DNA from: Tupaia tana
Lineage: Eukaryota > Chordata > Mammalia > Scandentia > Tupaiidae
Assembly: GCA_026018925.1 (NCBI GenBank)
Contig: JAKSZU010000020.1
Span: 44,746,568-44,810,567 of the forward strand
Direction of reading: 5' to 3'
Length of the DNA: 64,000 nucleotides
Shown: positions 51,001-57,000 of the stretch, in pieces
How positions within the stretch are numbered: the first letter of the stretch is position 1
Layout of the letters: each line of letters begins with the position of its first letter
Made by a program: the position numbers and the translations under genes
Notes under the pieces: generated by a model
What the model saw: the letters and a program-made list of their open reading frames with translations, nothing else
Databases searched by the model: none
What the model was told of the DNA's origin: nothing

Positions 51001-54000
51001 TGGTCAGGAGTTGGTAAAGTCTTTCACCTTTTGTTTATCCAAGAACATTTTTATCTTTTTTTCCTCCTTATGAAGGATAATCTTGCCAGGTAGAGTGTTC
51101 TTGGTTATAATTGTTTTTCATTTAACACTTTGAATATATTTCCCCATTCTTTCTTTGCTTGCGTTGTTGAGAGGTCCAGTGTTAGCCTGATGGGATAGCT
51201 TTTGTAAGTGACTTGACGTTACTCTCTTGCCAATCTTAGTATATTGTCTTTGTCTGTGGTTTTGGCCAATCTAACTCTGATGTGCCTTGGACAAGGTCTT
51301 CATAGAAAAATATGGAATGCTTCACAAATTTGCATTTCATCTTTGCAGCAGGGGACATGCTAATCTTATCTGTATTGTTTTAGTTTTAGTATATGTACTG
51401 CTGAAGCAAGCATGGAATTTTTTATTTAAAAAAATTTTTTTTAAATAACACTCTAGCTGTTTCATTGCTAGGAGAAACTTAAATTTGCCAGTTGGAAGTT
51501 AATTTTTGTTTCTCAGCGTGATTCTGTATTTCAATATGGTAAATTCTGTTTCTCAGTTTTGTACATTTAGGATTCATCTTATTCTATTCAAGATTCATTA
51601 CCTATCCTTCTTACCTTGTCTGTAAAGTGACATTTTCTAATGCAGGATACATATGTCTGAAGCCTCAGGTCAGAGAAATTTGATGACAATGCTAACTACT
51701 CTTTTGTTTTCCATGTTTCATAGATCAGAGGTCAGCTAAGTCTGGACCCTGGTCAACTGCGGCATACCACTTGTTTTGTGAATAATTATGGAAGATATAA
51801 TACCTAAACTCATTTACTTATATACTGCGTAAAGCTGTTTTCATGCTACAATGACAAGGTTGAGTAGTTTTGGCACAGACTGCCTATTAAGTTAAAATAT
51901 TTGTTACTTGGTCCTTTAATAGGTTTGCTGTCCCCTTTTATTAGTTTCTCAGGGCTGACATAACTAAGTATCATAAATCATATGGCTTAAACAATTTATT
52001 GTCTCATAATTCATGAGTCTAGAAGTCCAAGGTGAAGGTGTTGGTAGGGTTGGCTGTTTCTGGGGGCTATGAAGAATATTCTATGCCTGTCTCCTAGCTA
52101 CTAGTGGTTTGCTGCCAATGTTTGCCTTTTCTTGGTTTGTAGACTTAACCACTCTGCTATCTACATTCATCACATGATATCTTCCAGTCTCTTCACATTG
52201 TCTTCCCTCTGTGCCAATCTGTTTCTCAATTTCTCATTTTTAAAAGAGGATTAGGGCCCATCATAATGAACTTCATTTTTAACTTGACTACATCTGCAAT
52301 ACCTTATTTCCAAATAAAACCATATCTGAGGTACTTCAGCATATCTTTTTAGGAGGGGCACAATTCATTCCATAGCCTCCCTGTTTTAAATCTTACAGTA
52401 GCCTTTAGTCTATGGGGTGTAAATGATTTTATTTATCCTTCTATTGACTCTTGTATGTGACTGTTAAGAGCCAGACAAAACAATATAATCAGTAAACTGT
52501 ACAGTGGCATTTTTCAAATCTTACTTTAAGTTTCTAAGTTTTTATGAGGATACAACCTAGTTCTGACCACAATTTAATGAAATTGTGAGTTGAAGGTACT
52601 TGAAAATGCCTTGAAATATTGGGCAGAAATTTATAAAATTTATAAAAGTTTATAATAAGTTATTAAATCAAAAGAATGTTTCTTACCTGAAATAGTTTCA
52701 GAAACACTTTCTCATTTCAAATCTTTGAAAGGAGTTTTTTTTAAAAAAAAGCATGGTATATCCAGGGAAGTAATGTTTTCCTGTATATAACTTACCACAA
52801 TTTTAAAAACAATTGAAAAGAAAAAAAGATCATTATGCTAAATATAAATAGAGAAGATGAAATCTATAAATTACCAAAGACTAAAACTTCCTCTGTGAGT
52901 GGACATACTCAGTGCCTCTCTCTGGTTACATCTCATTGGGCTTTTTCTAGAGTTATACCCAAACAGTCTCAAAGAACTTCTCAGATTAAACAGTGACAGA
53001 GACAGCTTACGTATATATTAAAAAGTGCCAGAAAACCCATTTGAAATCAACTAATTCATTTAATTTAATAACTCAATAGTTGTATTTAAGAGTGTGGTCA
53101 ATGAGAAAGGTAAGTTTTATTGTGTTTCAGTTCTTAACATTTTCAGGGTTTTTTTTTAATGCTTTAAAACATGAGTCAGACATTTGTGTAATAAATATTA
53201 CATAATTTTAAAAAGCTATCAACAAATAAATTGTTAGATAAACTATATTGTGTCTAGAATTGGTAACCATCTCATTTGAAATATACCCTGGTTTGAGTCC
53301 TGGATCTAGGGGCTTGCTTTCTCACTTTCCCCCTCTCTTTCTCTCTGTCTGTCTGTCTCTGGTGAGCATACATGCCCTATAGCAAATTAAAAATAATAAT
53401 AAATAAAATTAAATCTTTTAAAAATATATAATGCAGTAAAAAGTGCTGGAATATGTCAAAGCAGCTAGATTTTAGTTATTGGCTACCAGTAAATTGAGTG
53501 ACTACATCAAATAACATATTTCCTTTTCTGTGTTCAGTTTCTTCATTTTTTTAAATGAAAGGGTTGAATTTGTTTTATCATATACAAGTTCATAATCTAA
53601 TTCCACTCTTGAAATTCAAAGTCCATTCACTTCTTTTTTTTTTTTTTTTTTTTTTGGAGAGGTTTTTTTTGCTATAGGGCGCGTGCGCTCGCCAGACAGA
53701 CAGAGAGAGACAGAGAGACAGAAAGCAGGAAATCACCCCCCAGGGGGGATGGCCACGCCGCAATCCCTTCTCCTCCATTCTCCTCTCGGGATCTTGGGCA
53801 CGCACGCACACGCGCCCGGCGTGAGTTTAAGCCACCGGGTCCGGGACTCGAACCGCGGTCGACTATGTGGGAGTCCAGCGACATAGCCATTACACTAACT
53901 GCTGGTCCCTAAAAGTCCATTCACTTCTACACAGGAGACTATATAATATGTAGAAAACCCTTGAACAATGCAGGGGTTGGCATCCCAACCCCTGTGCAGT

Positions 54001-57000
54001 CAAAACCCACATATAACTTTTGACACCTTGAAAATGAATAACCTACTATTGACTGAAAACCTACTGATAACAGTTGATTAATACATTCTATATGTTATAT
54101 GTATTATGCATTTTATTTTAAAAGTAAACTAGAGAAAATTATTAAAATCATAAGGAAGAAAAAATGTATTTTTTAAATGCCTTTTTAGGAATTTTTTTTT
54201 TGGGGGGGAGAGGTTTTCGCTATGGGGCACATGCACTCACCAGAAAGACAGAGAGAGACAGAGAGATAGAAAGCGAGAAATCACCCCCTGGGGGGATGGC
54301 CATGCTGCAGTCCCTTCTCCTCCATTCTCCTCTCGGGATCTTGGGCACGCACGCACACGCACCCAGCGTGAGTTTAAGCCACCGGGTCCAAGACTTGAAC
54401 CGCGGTCGACTACATGGGAGTCCAGCGACATAGCCATTACACTAACTGCTGGTCCCTTTTTTAGGAATTTTTTCCAGAGTTTGGTGTAAACTTTGGTTAG
54501 TTACTACATTTCCATCATGGTTTCGTATCTTATGTACCATATTTTGAAGGCCTGAGGATTTGGTGTTCTATGCTGAATCAAGCACAAGGAATAAATACTT
54601 GGTGTATGTGTAGGCCTGAAGGTAAACTGATATTGTTATGATGATTTTCTGTCTAAAAGGCAGTCATTTCCCATGAAAAATACATTTATCCAGTCAATTC
54701 TGTACTTCATAGGCTGCTCAAGAAAAAGAAGAACTTCAAAGGGAAGGTGACAGTTTGGATGCTAAGATCAACAAAGCTGAAAAAGAAATCTATGCTCTAG
54801 AAAACACCTTGCAAGTGCTGAATAACTGCAACAACAATTACAAACAATCTTTTAAAAAAGTGACTCCATCCAGTAAGTAGGAGTTTTAAATTTTTAAAAA
54901 ATAAATATATAAAATGAAAGCTGTAGTTATTTATTGATATTTTAAAAGGAGGAATACTACGAGACATGGAGAACAAAAGTGTACCATGTTTGATTGGGCC
55001 AAAAAACTAAAATGATAAGTCACTTCTCTAGGGAATTAATTTCAACTCTGAAAAACAATCACAGCATTATTGCTCTATGTTGACCAAACAAGAAATGGCT
55101 ACTATATAGCCATATTGTTTTTCCATAAGTGGATATATGGAACTTACTCTTTCATAACAGAAAGTGTTACAAGTTTAGTTTAAGATTGCTTTCTACATAA
55201 TATGTTGAAAACTAAAAATTCCCTAAATTCTAGGTGATGAGTATGAACTAAAAATTCAACTAGAAGAACAAAAAAGAGCTGTGGATGAAAAATACAGGTA
55301 CAAACAAAGACAAATCAGAGAGCTTCAGGAAGATATCCAGGTAATTCTACAGACTCTTTGTCTTAAGCCCTCAATACAAATCAGTTATCATTATTGCTAC
55401 TTTAAATTCTCTTGATCTTACACAAAAACAGAGACTTTTCTAGAGAAGTAGATGGTAAGAGATAATGTCTCATTTAAAGGAGAAAAACAGTGATCAAAGT
55501 AAAGTAAATTCATTAAAATCTCTGTGCTAAGCACTGATAATTTCTTGTTATTGGTTGATGGATCATAACTGATTATGACCTATCCACTAGCCATTATTTA
55601 ATACATTTTATTTAGTTCTTTAAAGACCACATTAAGATTGCTCCTTAAAACAAAAAGCTTTGAAAGATAAAATAATCTAGTAGAAAGCAGTTACTAAAGT
55701 GAATCATTAAAAGATTAAAAAAAATGCTTACTAAGCAGGCCCTGTAAAAATTTGGGTTTTTTTACTAATAAATTTGAAGGAACAGATGATAGGAATTGTG
55801 AAATCTCTGAAAATTTTATTATTTCAGTATTCCTTGTTTATATTTTACCCCAAACACCAAAAAACACTTTCTGGTGGAATTATTTACAAAACTTAATTAG
55901 TAAGGCCATTATACTTATTATCCAACAATAGATAAATGTATATTGTGTATAAAAACAAAGTAAATAAATATTTAACAAATGACAAGTTATGAAAGTCAAT
56001 TTTTTATACAAACCAATAAGTATGTTTATTTTCTGCAGAGCATGGAAAATACTTTACAAGTCATAGAACATTTAGCAAATAATGTCAAAGAAAAATTATC
56101 AGAGAAACAGGCTTACTTATTTCAACTAAATAAGGAAACTGAGGAGCAGAAGCCAAAATTAGAAAGAGCAACTAAACAGGTATTGACATCTTTTAAAAGC
56201 TGACCAGTCATATTTACATTTTTCGAACTCCCAGGTGATAAACCAAAATCCTTCTCCATCCATTAAAAAATAGTAAGTTTGTAAGATAGGTTTATATAAT
56301 AATTGACTATTATTTACCAACAGTGCACAAAACTCACAAAGGAGATTCGTATTTTGAAAGACACAAAAGACGAAACACTAGAAGAACAAGACATCAACCT
56401 TCGTGAAGTGAAACAATTTCACAAGGTTATTGATGACATGTTCATTGAGGTCACAGAAGAAAATGCTGAGATTCGTATTATCCTTCAAACATATTTTCAA
56501 CAGGTAATAAATATTAATATCTTCTATTAGGTATGTGCCTTATAACACTTCATGAAGATAAAAAATTTTATAGCATTCATCATTAAGTGAAATTTAAAAT
56601 ATTTTTCTCCCCAAATGCAGTAGTATTAATTACTATTGAATATTCTCCTAGAATGGATTAGAATTACCAACAGCCAGTACTAAAGGAAGTCATCTGAGTT
56701 CTAGATCTCCTTCACAGACTTCACTGTTATCAGCTAGGTAAGTGGGAAGTTGAAAAATCTCCTTAACTCTTGTAGCTGCTGCCCTCAGTGAACCCAGCCA
56801 CTTCCTCTTCCCCACAGCTATTGGACTGGCCAGTGTACTGCCAGTGCCCAGCTCCCAGTCACGGTCACCTAATTAGACATAGCCAGCAGGCAAGACCTTT
56901 TATTCTGACTTCTGTTATTGTCACCATTTCTTTTGTGGCACAAATGGTTTGTGACTACAAACTGTATCTGTAGGATAAAGCAAGGTGTGATTTGGGGGGG

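Noticed and set aside
51306-51413. Functional U6 snRNA gene
   Set aside because: Many substitutions, no proximal sequence element or TATA box recognised upstream, and fused to L1.
1696-54437. Many open frames sharing [33 protein letters not shown] or [17 protein letters not shown], looking like a protein family
   Set aside because: They are translations of type A SINE bodies in different frames and strands; each falls inside a SINE.
55979-56038. Upstream extension of the CCDC39 exon at 56039 to an ATG at 55979
   Set aside because: A clear CTGCAG acceptor and the phase of the previous exon place the border at 56039; the extension is not in the conserved protein.
56788-56973. 61-codon frame in the last intron as an alternative exon
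   Set aside because: No conservation known and no splice acceptor in frame.
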